Assembly: GCA_011947345.1 (NCBI GenBank)
Contig: JAAVTG010001003.1
Span: 310,001 to 374,000, forward strand
From: Phytophthora quininea
Taxonomy: Eukaryota; Oomycota; Peronosporomycetes; Peronosporales; Peronosporaceae
DNA length: 64,000 bases
Direction: 5' to 3'
Shown: positions 10,106 to 21,746 of the stretch, in pieces
Numbering within the stretch: the first letter of the stretch is position 1
Layout: each line of letters begins with the position of its first letter
Made by a program: the position numbers and the translations under genes
The notes under the pieces: generated by a model
The model's database searches: none
What the model was told of the DNA's origin: nothing
The model's input: only the letters and a program-made list of their open reading frames with translations

Positions 10106-12009
10106 GCTCTGACTTGACCGAAGGCCTTTCGGTTTCTGGCCCGAGTCCGGCGCCTTCACTTCCGGTCCCTCGCTCAACGGCTCGCGTGTCGCGGGTTTCT
10201 CAAAAAGGTAGAGTCTGCAGGTAGTCCCCTCTCTCGTGGTGCCGGTGGCTGGCAGCTCGGAGCGGCTCGTGCGCACAGGCAGGGGAAACTGGAAAGTGGC
10301 GGCGCCTGCGGACCGGCACCAGGCGCCGAGAGCGGACTGAACAGAGTGCGGACGCGCTTGATCGTCGCAGACGCATGCGCTTTTGTCTCGGCCTCTTGTT
10401 TGAGGTTTACGGAGCTCTACTTGAGGGGCCGAAATTCGGCAACAAGAGGCCAAAGAGCTCAAGCCCAAGAAGTCCACGCGCTCGTTGGACGGCAAGAAGG
10501 CCATTTCCCGACAGCGACAGCAATGCGGTCCGCACGAAACGGCGAGTCGAGAAGAAGCGTTTTGCTCGTCAGGTTGAGGCTATCGATAGCTTGGTTTCCC
10601 ACCGAAATCGCGTCGAGTTGCTGTGCCACTTACCGCCAAACTGCGACAGCTCGCGGCAAGTGCCCCGAGCAGACTGCAGTTTAGCGCATATCACCACAGG
10701 GTTCACCTTGTCACAACCTGCACCTCGTGATAAATGATTTAGCGGACGAGACTTGAAGCGGCATGGCTTGCAGCTCGAGTGCGTGTACAGCTAGGACTGC
10801 CAAGCACAAAGGCTAAAAGACATTGCTGGCTGCTTGTCGATCTGACCGAGAAGATCTGAACATCGTGTTGCTTTTTATTTGAGGCTCTGCACGCGTTCCC
10901 GCAGCACCGCGTCCTCAATTTGCGACTACAGCTCGAAATAGAAGCTTGAAAAACTGTCTCACTCAAGCGGTCATGAAATGAGCACCTTGCTTTGATCGTC
11001 CGTTAGCACCAAGGAGACAGCAACACCGACACCGGCAAGCTAGCAGCCTTCTTCCTGCCGACAGCTCCATGTTTTTGCTTTGGTTCAATTTTCGCTTTAC
11101 GAACCTCGATCGACACGACATCACAGACAGCGGAACTATCGCTGAGACGTATGTTCAAGAGCTGACCATTCGCAAGACACGCGTCCACGCTGTCAGAGTC
11201 GGCAAGCGACGGAAACCGGTGCTGAGCGGGGCGGAACAGCTTCAAGTCCGGCGTTGATTAAGCTGCGGCGACCCCTTCAAGACGGGTGCAGGTTTCCGTT
11301 GGAGCTTCACAGGGAAGGCATGTGAGAAGGTGAGCGTCTCACTGGGCTGCTCGGCAAGGCAAGCCAAGATCTTCCCCACTGGCTGCCGGAGTGCAACAGC
11401 TTCAAGCAAGCTGACTATGGGCTAATGTCGAGGACCGCCGGAAGACGACGCGGTGTACCAACGGATGATCCTTGACAGCTTGCCACCGATTCACGCGTCC
11501 TTTATCGATGCACATGCGGCGGCGGTAACATGTCCACCCGCAACGATTTCGAGCTAGTAAAACGAGCTAGTGTTGGTGTTGTAAATATGCTCGACTCCAC
11601 TGCAGATAGAACTTATTCCGTGTCGAAGGCCTTTACGGTCACTTGAGCGTTGAGGAAGCGAGCTGGAGAGGAACAGGAAGCTGCTCGACGACAAGATGTG
11701 AACGAGGTCTTATGACTGTTTGATGTATTTTGCTGGTTTCTGTTGCTGCTTTTGTCCGTTTCAACAACACAGCTCTAATGCTGGACGGTGACAGTTGGGG
11801 ACGCTCGCTGGAGTTCGAAGCTGCTGCTGAACTGTCCACCAGAGCACAGGCGCTCGACAGGCGCCGCCGGGTAGTTTTTCAACCGCCTGCCGTCATGCGC
11901 TTCCACACGATCACTTTGCTGCCCGCAGACAGGTGGACCTCTCGGCCTGCGTGGCAGTGGCGTCTGCTCTACGTCGCGACCAGACTACGTCATTGTGCGA
12001 ACCACCACC
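10106..12009. other. 1.9 kb divergent intergenic region
   Basis: Lies between the divergent PDE and DGAT2-like genes. Open frames here are short, lack domain signatures and have no consistent GC3 bias. It must contain both promoters, but I found no clear Inr/FPR match. No RNA gene or transposon recognised. Confidence 0.5.
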
Positions 12010-14286
12010 ATGGCCGCAGCACAGCAGCCAAGACACCGCAAGCCCAAGACGACCCTGCCAAGCCTCGTCGTGGAGCCCGAGGATGACGCCTTCTCCACCG
12101 TACCGGTCGAGCAGATGAGTGTGCGCAGCGTGTTCCTAGTCGTCTTGGTGTTCGTGTCGCTCGCAGCCTTCACGCTCTTCGCACTGACAGAGCTCACGTA
12201 TCACCACCCGCAATTCCTGCTGTCCAGCGAACTCCAGAGCAACACCCACATTGCTACCCAGTGGACGCTGCTGCTGGTTGTGCCTGTTACTAGCGTCGCC
12301 GCCTGGTTCTCAATCTCGTCTTCAACCTCGCCGTCAGCATCATCATCCATGCTGAGGAGATTGCTCCGGCGATTCCAACGCAACCACCTATTCGCCGTCT
12401 ACCAGAGCATTGCGTGGACACTCTACGGCTTGTATGCGGCATTGCAACTTTCGTGCATCGGTTCCTCCGGCGCTCGAGAGTTTTTAGTGTGCCAACCAGG
12501 AAACAGGTCGACACAGGCAGTGGCAGCGTTCATCGCGGAAGTCATCATGATCTCGTCCGTGTTGACATTGGAACGTCGACGCGACCGCAACTGCCAGCGT
12601 CGTAAAGACCGCTTCGTGGTGCAGCTCAACAACTTCAACAACATGCTGCTGCTGGTCGGCGCTACGATACTCGCGCTATCATCCGAGTACACCCGAGCCT
12701 TCCCGGACCCATCGGTTCGGTATCCGATGGCAACAGGACTCGGTTCACTTGCGCTTTTCGTTACGGCTCTGCTCAACACGTACGGACTCGGTGGAGTGTT
12801 GTCCACGAAGGACGGCTGGAGTTTTTATCAACCTTTCATGGGTGGTGCGCGATTTGTCCTCTTCCAGGCAGTGTCTTGGACGTGCTTTACTGCTGCTGCA
12901 ACACTACAGGTGTTGTATCTACTCTCGTTGGTTGTTGTGGAACTGGAGATGTTTGTAGGGGCCATGGCTGTGGCTGGCCTACTCTACGTGGTTTCCGAGA
13001 TCAGCATGATGATGTCTTTGCTCGTGTTTAAGAAGTCTATTACTGCACAAGATATGGGAGCTACCGCGTTTTCTTTGCTGTCCTCGTACTTGATGCGTAT
13101 TCATGGCAACCTCCGCAGTTTTGCGAACGAATGTCTAGCAATTCTCGTCATCAGTGGACTGTTTACGATTTACATTATTCCGAACGTTCTTTGCTTTGTA
13201 TTGTACGCGCTCACGACGAATTTGAGTCTCGGTGGCATCGCGTTCTACGGTGCAGCGTCATGGTTGGTGGAGTTCTTGATGGTGATGTCTCGGTCGATTG
13301 CCACGCACATGTACGTGAGATTCACACACAAGGCGCCAAAAGAAGTCAACCGCTACCACGTCAAATACGTGCTACCTCAAGTTATCACCGCGTGCTTTCC
13401 TGCTGTGGCCACGTATCGCCATTATATTTACGACATGGAGGCGTTCATCCCAGTGCTGCTGCTGACGATTTTCATCTACAGCTACCAGTTTACGTACCGA
13501 GGTGACCCACAGCAGACCGGCTGTCGCGAGCGCAGTAGCTGGATCACTGTTCGGAGTTTCTTCATGGACACTGTCAAGCAGTACTTCAACGGCAACATCA
13601 TTCGGATGGCTCCTCTGGACCCCAAGAAGCACTACGTAATGAGCTTCCATCCGCATGGTATCACCCCAATTTCAGTCATTTGGCTGCAGTTTAACGACCA
13701 GTGGCGGAAACTCTTCCCGAACTTCTACGCGCACATCCTGACGGCAAGTATTCTTCATCAACTTCCATTGGTTCGAGATATCATGCACTTTTACGGCTCG
13801 CGTGAAGTTACCAGAGACGCCTTCGCATACACGCTCCAGCAGAAGGAGAGCGTGATGGTGGTTCCAGGAGGCCAAGCCGAGATGTTGGAACAACGATCCG
13901 GTCAGAAGGAGGTTCGAGTTTACACACACCACAAGGGTTTCATCCGCCTTGCTATCCAACACGGAGCGCCATTGGTGCCGATTCTAAGTCTCAAGGAAGG
14001 CGAAATGTTGGACAACATCCAAGCCCCGATGCTGCAACGGTGGTTTGTCAAGAAAGTCGCCGTCCCATTCCCGTTTTTCCCTTACGGCCGCGCACTGCTG
14101 CCATTTCCGCGCAAGGTTGACATCCCTATTGTCGTTGGCGAGCCCTTGGAGGTGCCACACATCGAACAGCCCACTCAAGAAGAGGTCGACAACATTCACA
14201 CCAAATACTTTGCCAAGCTAGAAGAAATGTTCAGCAGGTACAAGAACGAAGTAGGCTGCGGTGACTACAAGCTCGTCTTCATCTAA
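12010..14286 (+). CDS. DGAT2-family acyltransferase fused to a polytopic membrane region
   Basis: 758 residues, single exon, intact. The C-terminal third (about residues 510-755) is a diacylglycerol O-acyltransferase type 2 domain with MSFHPHG at about residue 547, PGGQAEM at about 620 and HKGFIRLA shortly after. It would transfer acyl-CoA to an acylglycerol or related alcohol at the ER. DGAT2 proteins are usually 300-400 residues with one hairpin in the membrane. Here about 450 extra N-terminal residues contain roughly eight hydrophobic segments (SVFLVVLVFVSLAAFTLFAL, LLLVVPVTSVAAW, LAILVISGLFTIYIIPNVLC and others). I chose ATG 12010 because the frame upstream has only GTG. Confidence 0.85.
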   Translation: MAAAQQPRHRKPKTTLPSLVVEPEDDAFSTVPVEQMSVRSVFLVVLVFVSLAAFTLFALTELTYHHPQFLLSSELQSNTHIATQWTLLLVVPVTSVAAWFSISSSTSPSASSSMLRRLLRRFQRNHLFAVYQSIAWTLYGLYAALQLSCIGSSGAREFLVCQPGNRSTQAVAAFIAEVIMISSVLTLERRRDRNCQRRKDRFVVQLNNFNNMLLLVGATILALSSEYTRAFPDPSVRYPMATGLGSLALFVTALLNTYGLGGVLSTKDGWSFYQPFMGGARFVLFQAVSWTCFTAAATLQVLYLLSLVVVELEMFVGAMAVAGLLYVVSEISMMMSLLVFKKSITAQDMGATAFSLLSSYLMRIHGNLRSFANECLAILVISGLFTIYIIPNVLCFVLYALTTNLSLGGIAFYGAASWLVEFLMVMSRSIATHMYVRFTHKAPKEVNRYHVKYVLPQVITACFPAVATYRHYIYDMEAFIPVLLLTIFIYSYQFTYRGDPQQTGCRERSSWITVRSFFMDTVKQYFNGNIIRMAPLDPKKHYVMSFHPHGITPISVIWLQFNDQWRKLFPNFYAHILTASILHQLPLVRDIMHFYGSREVTRDAFAYTLQQKESVMVVPGGQAEMLEQRSGQKEVRVYTHHKGFIRLAIQHGAPLVPILSLKEGEMLDNIQAPMLQRWFVKKVAVPFPFFPYGRALLPFPRKVDIPIVVGEPLEVPHIEQPTQEEVDNIHTKYFAKLEEMFSRYKNEVGCGDYKLVFI

Positions 14287-14414
14287 GCGTAGGGACATCG
14301 CCTGCAAGACTGTGAATAAGCCTACCTTTTGGAAGTAAAAAAAAGTAGATGCAATTCATCCTGTTTCAAAACTGCAGCAGCGCTTACTGTCGAGGTGCCG
14401 GCTCCGATCAGCTC

Positions 14415-15123
14415 TCAGAGTTGCATCCATGTAAGCAGCAGCACGGCAGTCGTGGCAGGTGACGGGAGGAAGTCAACGATCCCGTTCTTCCACCGACATG
14501 ACGAATCGTACAGGAACTGCATGCTCTTAAGCAGCGAAGGGTGCAGCTTGGCCGGTTCGTTCTCGTATAGCCACATCACAGCCGCCCAGACCGCCGTCGC
14601 CAGTAGCGGGTACATGTCTTTAAAGTGATGTCCTGCAAACGGCTTGTATCCCTTGGCAGCCAGCACTCGCACCGCCGCAATGAGCACTCGGGACATGAGG
14701 TACAAGACGATCTGGAAGTTAACGCTAGAGTACCGGCCCCAGACCAAGTAGCCGCCAATGCCGCCGGCAACCGCCGCGTGCCAATGAGCGCCAGGCTTCC
14801 CCACACTCACAGTCACATGCTGGCCCAGAGCCTGCTGCTGGTGGGTCCGTAGCACCTGCAGCACGGCCTTGTAGACGCCCACAAACAGCGCCAAGTTCTT
14901 GCTGTGCTCGAAAGTTAGTCGCACGACGCCGTGCAGCTTCTGCCGCAGCGATCCCTTCTGGAAGAGGAAGATCATGACCATCGCTGCAGATAATAGACAG
15001 GGTTACTGAACAGTCCGTTCGCAGTAGAGCGGAAGTAGACGCACCGTGTGGGGCGCGCACCTTGGTGCCGTAGTAGGAGCCATTGCGGACGCCGCGCAGA
15101 ATCGCCAGCAGCGCGTCCTGCAT
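14415..15123 (-). CDS. PXMP4: Peroxisomal membrane protein 4 (PMP24/Tim17 family)
   Basis: Two exons (15123-15045 and 14983-14415) around a 61-base intron give 215 residues. The junction restores the family hallmark YGTKVRAPHAMVMIFLF, which matches the human PXMP4 pattern of IRAPH followed by VMTFLF. Other shared blocks are FEHSKNLALFV, GGYLVWG, YLMSRVLIA, KGYKPF and WLYENEPAKLHPSL. Length matches the family (about 212). Four hydrophobic segments; resides in the peroxisomal membrane, function unknown. ATG 15123 is the first ATG in frame. Confidence 0.92.
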
Positions 15124-15276
15124 GTTGCGCTTCCGATTGTGGCGATCGGCGAGCAAATGGGCGGTCCTATAATTTTAACATCTTTTGATTGGCTCAATAA
15201 AAGTACTAAACTAGTACACGTTGTCCAATCGTCGTGGCATGTTGAAGTTTGATTCAACTTGGTCTAGTCGAGGGTT

Positions 15277-18136
15277 TTACGGATGCAAGAGGCGATCATA
15301 GGCCTGGGTGACCAGCGAGTAAATGCTGCCGAGTTCAAACTGCCACACGGGAGGCAACGCAGCCACCACAGAATGCCATTTGTCCGGATGCCACTCCAGC
15401 GACTTCCGATGATACGCTCGTCGGATGGCAGTGCGACTCGTTTCGCCCTCGCTGAGACCGAGCAGTTCGTACGCGGTCATATCTGCATGCGGCACATTCG
15501 AGTTGCTGTAGTACAAAATACCAAGCAATGGATTTCGTCAGACACACAATAAACACGCAAGGAAAGGGCTACGTACGTGAATAAGTCGTAGAGCGGGCGT
15601 GATAGCGTGTAGAGCGAGTCGTTCGGAGCTGTGAAACCTCGGTACATTAGGCCGCCGATGTTGTCGAGCCAGTACTGCTGACAAGTGACGGCACTTAGAT
15701 GGAATACGCGCGATAAAATCAGCTCGGAGTAGTGTTGGTCATTGCGACTGCTGCACTGGAATCGTGAGAAGAGCGACTCGCATCGCCTTTCTAAAGACTC
15801 TTGGGCGAGGTCGGGGTGGACCAGCACGCGTACAACCTCTTCCGTCACACCCCTCCAGCACGAAACGTGAGCGTGTACTCGCCTGCAGCAGAAAATTGCA
15901 AGTTCGAGAAGACGGCTGATCCATTGGCAATGACGGCGTACGAAGGCCCTTCCAGTCTTGGTTCCCAGCGTCGGAAGCTTTCACGCCGATGGTCTTCTTC
16001 GTATGTGAATTTTACACGAACGTGTACAGTGTCTTCACTGCTGAGCACGAATTCGCCATATTGGTCCAAGACGTTAATCACAAGCTGCAGAGGGCATGTC
16101 GGACGCAACTCTGGGCAGTTATACGAGGACTCTGCAATCTTCAACGACGAAGGTCTAGCAATCGCCATTCGACACTCCTTCACAGTCTTTTTATCGTCAA
16201 AAGCGTGCAATTTAAGCCGTGACTGTCGAATTTGGTGATCAAGACAACGTCCAGGAACTGTGGAACTGGCGCCGACACAAACCTGCGCTACATTGAGCCA
16301 CGGAACTCTTAACGAAGATGATACAGCTTGAGCGCATTTTGCAGGCTCAATACTGGCAGCATTTTGGCAGAGCAGCACTAAACTCTTTTCATCCATGCCG
16401 AACGGAGCCTCAACCGCACACGCTGCTGGCGCCGCTGATCGCGCGCCTCTGCACAAAGCCACCATTTGAAGCGGGTCATTCCCTAGTCGCGATATTGTCG
16501 TCGTCGCACACGAGGCTGGTGCCGCGCTCTCAGCTTGATGGCAAAGGGATACTTTTAAAGCATCGCTGAATGATCGTGGTGAGGCGAGGAAGCAACGAGC
16601 AGGCTCTAAGTCCTTCGCCGCTCGGCAAAGCTGTGAGGCAATTGCTCCATTGACCAAACGTGACTCTTGAAACAGCTCGGTGAGGCACTCAACAGGGCCC
16701 AGCGATTCTGTCTGGCTGCACACAGCAACTGCAGCCGAAATCTCCAGACGCTGTCCATTGATGAACTTCCGCAGCGACCTCAAGCATTGTTGTGGTGCAT
16801 TCGACGTCGCTTGTTGGCACAGATCGACTCGAAGCGCCACTGGCAGTGATTTGTCAAATTGCGTATCTTCAAGACATTTGCTCGGTGCATCCGACGTGGC
16901 ATGCTCACACACGCGAACTGCCGCTGAAGAGGCCGAAATGCTCAGCCCGGAGTCAGAATTCAACGACATGGCGCGTTGAAGAAGTGCTCGAGCCTTAGAG
17001 GCGCACGTGGAGTGGATGGAAATATTTCCAGACTGCTCTGCAGGCATCGTTGTAGCAGCACAAAGCCGTAGAGCTTGGTCCGGCGAGAATGCCTTCATCG
17101 GAAGAGATCGTACGCAGTCCACTACAGCGTCGGCATTCATTGCGCGATAGCAGAGGTTTGCCACGAAATTGTTCAGTGTGGTTCCGTTAGAAACTGAAAA
17201 GGTTGTTTGTACACGATGTTTCACCTCCAATGCGCACTTGATTGGGGCTACAGCGGACTCGGCAATTGCGTCGCTACACAGAATAATCTGTGCGTTGACA
17301 TCCATCCACCGTAGTTTACTCTGCGCTTGAATAAAGCATACTTGTGGCTGCGTATTGATAATATCTGCTGAACCGCTGACAACTCCGGCACATAATCGAG
17401 CAATTATCCATGGCGAAACTCGCTTCTTCCCGAGCGTCGACGTACAGTCCACGATGAGTTTTAAATTTGAGCCGTCTCCAACGAATCGACAGAGCTGGAA
17501 AACCTCAACCTCAGCGTTGCTCTCACCTCGTAGAGATGGTGTAGCTAGCTTTACACACTGTTTTAAAGCAGCTACTTGACCGCCGAACTGCTCGCAAATA
17601 TCGAGTACTGTGTCTTGAACTTCTTGTTTGTTCATCAAGCTGCTCATTGAAAGCCACATCAGCAAACATTTACCCGGAACTTCAGTTGGCGCGCGTCGAC
17701 AAACGCGAAGTAACGGGAAGGCGTCAATATCTGCATCAAGAGACACTGAAGCTGCGAGCATTTGCTGCCGAAGTTGAGTCGGGATCGCTAGCCAGCATTT
17801 TGCCGGTCCGATGTGTTGTGCATTGGCACAGAGTTTTACGATAGCTGCGGCGCGTAGCAACTCGACTCGAGAAGCAAACTTGGTCGATTTCAGTGATCGT
17901 CCGCCCATTGCCATGTTAGCGCATTGTCCAGGTAATGTTGGATCCACATGAGAACTGGTGTCGGTGCGGATAGCGGCACATAACTCCACTTGCTGTACTT
18001 TTGTAAAGGATCTTGGCACACTTCGGATGCATCTGCCTCGAGGGTCATTGCTTCTTGAAGCTCTTGAGTATGATAGGGAATACAGTAGAAGCAAGAGTGC
18101 AAGCACAACGGAGCACCGTCGGACTCGGCTTTGCAT
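15277..18136 (-). CDS. Signal-peptide Cys-repeat protein with Ig-like and J domains (unrecognised family)
   Basis: Start at ATG 18136 gives a signal peptide (basic RVRR, then VVLALLLLLY). About 640 residues follow, made of some 16-17 repeats of 30-40 residues with the core LC-x2-A-x4-xP-x2-C (examples LCQQATSNAPQQC, LCHQAESAAPASC, LCQNAASIEPAKC), two Cys per repeat. Next is a beta-sandwich, Ig/E-set-like stretch (GSAVFSNLQFSAAGEYTLTF). A one-base loss in a G run at about 15848 must be bridged. After a 71-base intron (15506-15576) comes a J-domain-like end with HPD (RRAYHRKSLEWHPDKW). Restored length 929 residues. Probably ER-luminal or secretory, with disulfides within repeats and recruitment of an Hsp70 such as BiP; this is inference. 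Confidence 0.75.
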
Positions 18137-18336
18137 CTTTCGACTCTTCACTCGCCATGGTGAACGGACGACTCTCCAGCAGAACTTCATCAAGATATCC
18201 TTGTCAGACTGTTCGCTGGACCTGCAACAACGATGCACGTGCGTCGGCAGAAATGACCTCTATGGATGAACAACAACACAAAGCTACTCGTTACTCAGGA
18301 TGAACAGCTACGCGTTACTCATCTGCTTCATACGGC

Positions 18337-19433
18337 TCATTGGTTCTCAGTAAGTACCGGCGACAGGTCGCTGAAATACGGGTGGAGCATGGCATCGGCC
18401 GCCGTGATTCGCTTCGCGGGGTCGTACTGAAGCATTTGCTCCAACAAGTCCACGCCGTCTGCATCCAGCGTCGGCACCAGGTGCGCCAAGTTTTCCGGGG
18501 TTTCGTACATGGGGAAGTCCCGCTGCAACCATATACAACAGGTTAGCCAAAGAGAGAACCCTTGATAACAAACAATGATTGACGCACTCGGTAGTCCGGG
18601 AGATCCACGATAGCAGGGTAAATGTCGGGAGTCGGGGTACCCAATAGCCGAAAGATACGGTCGAGCTGGTCCGCCTCGGACGTGCCAGCGAACAGAGGGC
18701 CGCCGTTCGCCATCTCGGCGAAAATGCAGCCCACACTCCAGATGTCCACCGGCGTCGAGTACTTTCTATCGGTGAAGCAAAAAGAAAACAGTTTAGCAAA
18801 AAACATAAGCGACACAATGCGATATCTGAGTTACACGCACCGGGAACCCATGAGGACGTCAGGCGCTCGGTACCACAGCGTGACGACTTCGTGCGTGTAG
18901 CTCCGCACAGGGATGCCGAACGCACGCGCCAGTCCAAAGTCACCAAGCTTGAGCTCGCCTTCACGGTTGATGAGCAAGTTCTGTGGCTTGAGGTCGCTAT
19001 TTCATACACCTCGAATCAGCTCCAATACGCAACCAAAGCTACAGTAAAAAGGCACTCACCGATGTAGCACGCGGTGCTGGTGGCAGTACGCAATGCCACG
19101 CAGCAGTTGGTACAAGAAGGACTTGAGGATGGGCTTCTCCAGCCCCTTCTCGCAGACGTCCAGGTACTTCTTGAGGTCCTGGTCCAGGTACTCGAACACT
19201 AGCGTGAGCTTGCGCTCCGTGTGCACGATGTTGTAGAGGCGCACGATGTTGCAGTGCTGCAGCTCCTTAAGCAGTGAGATCTCGCGGATGGCCGTGCTCG
19301 GGATGCCCTCATCCTCAGCCTCTAGCCGGATCTTCTTGAGCGCGATGACCTCGCCCGTCACGCGGTCCTTGGCCTTGTACACCACGCCGTACGTGCCCTC
19401 GCCCACCTTCTCCAGCTTCTGGTACCGCTCCAT
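18337..19433 (-). CDS. PSTAIRE cyclin-dependent kinase (CDK1/2 type)
   Basis: Four exons (19433-19060, 18996-18841, 18765-18588, 18522-18337) give 297 residues, the canonical CDK1/CDK2 length. Motifs in order: the glycine loop GEGTYGVVY with inhibitory Thr/Tyr, the cyclin-binding PSTAIRE helix, HRDLKPQN, DFGLAR, the T-loop Thr in [14 protein letters not shown], and the C-lobe [12 protein letters not shown]. Introns are 63-77 bases with GTGCGT or GTGAGT donors. A master regulator of cell-cycle transitions that needs a cyclin partner and T-loop phosphorylation. Frame intact in all exons. Confidence 0.97.
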
Positions 19434-19617
19434 GGCCGCTTGGATTCTGCAGATTGCCCGACGGGAAGCGCTGGTGGCCCCAGCAGCTCCGAATGTGCTC
19501 GATTTTCTTGTGTCGCGGATTTTGATTGGCCAGAAGTCCGCGTCATGCGATTGGAAGAAACAAAACGGTGATGGGAGTGGGATTAGCGACTTGCCATTGT
19601 CTATAAACCTCCGGCAT

Positions 19618-20920
19618 CTAATTCTGAAGCGCCGCAGAGCTGAAGTTGAACTCAACGGGAGGCTCGGCCGGCTCGCGCTTGGACGAGATGGAGAAGACGA
19701 GCCGCGGGACGGTGGCCACACGCTTGGACGGAGGTGTCCACAGATGCAATTTCTCGGCGCCCTTCGCGTCGAGCTGCGTCTTTGGGTCCTTGTACAACGT
19801 GGGCGTGTACGTCTTGTAGCCGGGCATGAAACGGTCGACAAAGTCGCGCACCTGGTCGGGCGTCATCGCCGGCTTGTTGGCCTCGCGCAGGAGATGCTCG
19901 GGCTGTTCACGCCACCTAGCAGATGGTGACAGCATAGCTATAAGAGGGCTGTGCAAGATATAGCAGCTGCAAAACGACGTACTGGTAGACCCAGTCGAGA
20001 TCGGCGATTTTGATGATGATAAGGCCATCCAGCTCCTCGTAGAACTCGTCGAAAGCCCGCAGCTCCTTGTTTACAGCCTTCATGTTGTCACTAAAGCCAT
20101 CGGCAAAGTAGTCAAAGTTAGTGTGTGGAGATATCATGTGCCACCGATTTCAATTCGGTCACCTGAGTTCGGGGCTGGCGGGGTCAAGCGCCTGGAATCC
20201 CATGGACCAACCTTCAATAAGCAGCACATCTAGCGGACCTGTATGCCGAGCACGGGTAAATAAATATCTTCAGATTCAAACAGCTCGTTAGAAATGGACA
20301 ATACCCACCCTGCTTGAGATCCCATTCCTCGACAGGCGCGCGATCACCACGGCCATTGTGCTGGGACTTGTCGTATCGTGGTAGCGCAATCTCCCCACTC
20401 GACGTTTTGCACTCGCGAACCAGGTCCATCAGGAACGGCACGTCCATCGTCCCTGGGTTTCCGCGGTACTGCAACCAAAAGATCTCATCGCCTTATCAGT
20501 CTTCGCAGCCTCACCACACCACATTGCAATGCTCACCTGAAGCAACGGATTACCTGGGTTCGCCTCGGCGACCGCTACCTGCTGCTCGTGCTTCCAGTAC
20601 ACGTCGTCGAGCGACATGACGGCGCACTTCTTGCCCACGAGCGCCAGAGCCTCCTGCATATACATGGAGGCGGTGGTCTTCCCGCCGCCCTGCGGACAGC
20701 TCAGCCCGATGCAAACGCAGCGCTTGCTGTCCCCCTGCTTCTGCTGCGCTGCCTCCACGACCTCCGTGGTCCAGCTGAACATGGGAAGGTAGTAGTCGTC
20801 CACGCGGCGACGCAACGCGCGCTCGTCCAGAGCCTGCGAGCGCTTGGCAGCATCGCGACGGATCAGTGCCTCAATGTGCTGGCGCAATTGCTGCGTGCGT
20901 TCTTTCAAAGCCGCTGCCAT
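19618..20920 (-). CDS. GLYK: D-glycerate 3-kinase
   Basis: Five exons (20920-20537, 20468-20309, 20238-20163, 20090-19983, 19915-19618) join cleanly to 341 residues. P-loop [12 protein letters not shown] at about residue 65, [12 protein letters not shown] (base/substrate region), [20 protein letters not shown], and the GLYK end motif [16 protein letters not shown] split by an intron. Phosphorylates D-glycerate to 3-phosphoglycerate using ATP; related to plant GLYK and yeast Tda10. Start ATG 20920 was preferred over the upstream ATG at 21004 because a core promoter lies between them. Confidence 0.93.
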
Positions 20921-20940
20921 CGTGGTCTTCCCTGCTTGGT

Positions 20941-20963
20941 GTCGACTTGCAGAATGAGTAAGC
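20941..20963 (-). promoter_or_regulatory. Inr-like core promoter of glycerate kinase
   Basis: On the minus strand, ACTCATTCTGCAAGTC matches the oomycete Inr (CTCATTCTGCA) with a weakened FPR part. It lies 20 bases upstream of ATG 20920, implying a very short 5' leader and excluding the ATG at 21004 as start. Confidence 0.55.
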
Positions 20964-21004
20964 TTGCCACGTTCGTGGCCGATCCAAAGACATGCAGTTG
21001 TCAT

Positions 21005-21746
21005 TGTATAGAGGTTGGGAATACTGTGGATGCCGTTATTTCTTCGCTAAAGCATACGACAATTGGGATTTCAACTTGGGGATACAGACCTTATCGCACA
21101 TTTCGATCAGAGGGCTGAGACGTGGACAAAAGGCTCGCTTTGCTGTTGCTGCCGGATCGATAATGAGGCCACGACTTGCACACCACATGCGATTGCACTC
21201 ACTACGACTTTGTGTGCAGTCCATTTAGGTGGCTTGTCGCCGACACCTGGTATTCCTCCGCACTCAATCTAGCCTAGGGAGTATTAATAACAGCGAATGC
21301 AGCCTAAAACAACAAACCGGATAGTCTAATCTGCGCGACTTCATGGAGAACACACTCGTTTTCTGCTCCCGTTTTATTCATGTAAGGACATTCCACGCTA
21401 GCAATCAAACCGACTGCAATTATTGTATTTCCAATCGACCCTTTTGTCGCTTGCTCTCTCTTTATCTAGAGGTGTCCACCAGCTCAACCCAGCCGAGGTG
21501 TCTCCACGTCAATCCACTCGAGCTGAGTTGGCAACATCCGTATTGCAGTTGGACCAACTGGCGAGATTAGCGAATTGAAGTGGAATAAGTTGCAAGTTGA
21601 GAAATTAGGCTTGCTTTTGTATACTCCGAAGTTGCTACTTGAGGTCGCGAGACCATTCCATCTCCAAAGAAAAAAGCAGTGCTCCACCTTCCGACTCGGG
21701 ACCACACTACGTCTCGCTCTCCCCACCTCCTTCCTAGACTTCACCC
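21005..21746. other. Divergent intergenic region
   Basis: About 740 bases between glycerate kinase and the TMUB-like gene. No coding frame with codon bias. CCATTCCATCTCCAA near 21655 is a weak Inr-like candidate for the downstream gene. Confidence 0.5.

Noticed and set aside
10106..12009. tRNA or transposon in the 1.9 kb gap
   Set aside because: No cloverleaf, terminal repeats or transposase motif that I could recognise by eye.
11730..12086. 118-residue frame overlapping the DGAT2-like start
   Set aside because: No motif, Arg/His-rich, overlaps the certain N-terminus in another frame.
15277..15528. A separate small J-domain gene
   Set aside because: The 71-base intron at 15506-15576 joins it in phase to the Cys-repeat frame, and the sum of exons is whole codons.
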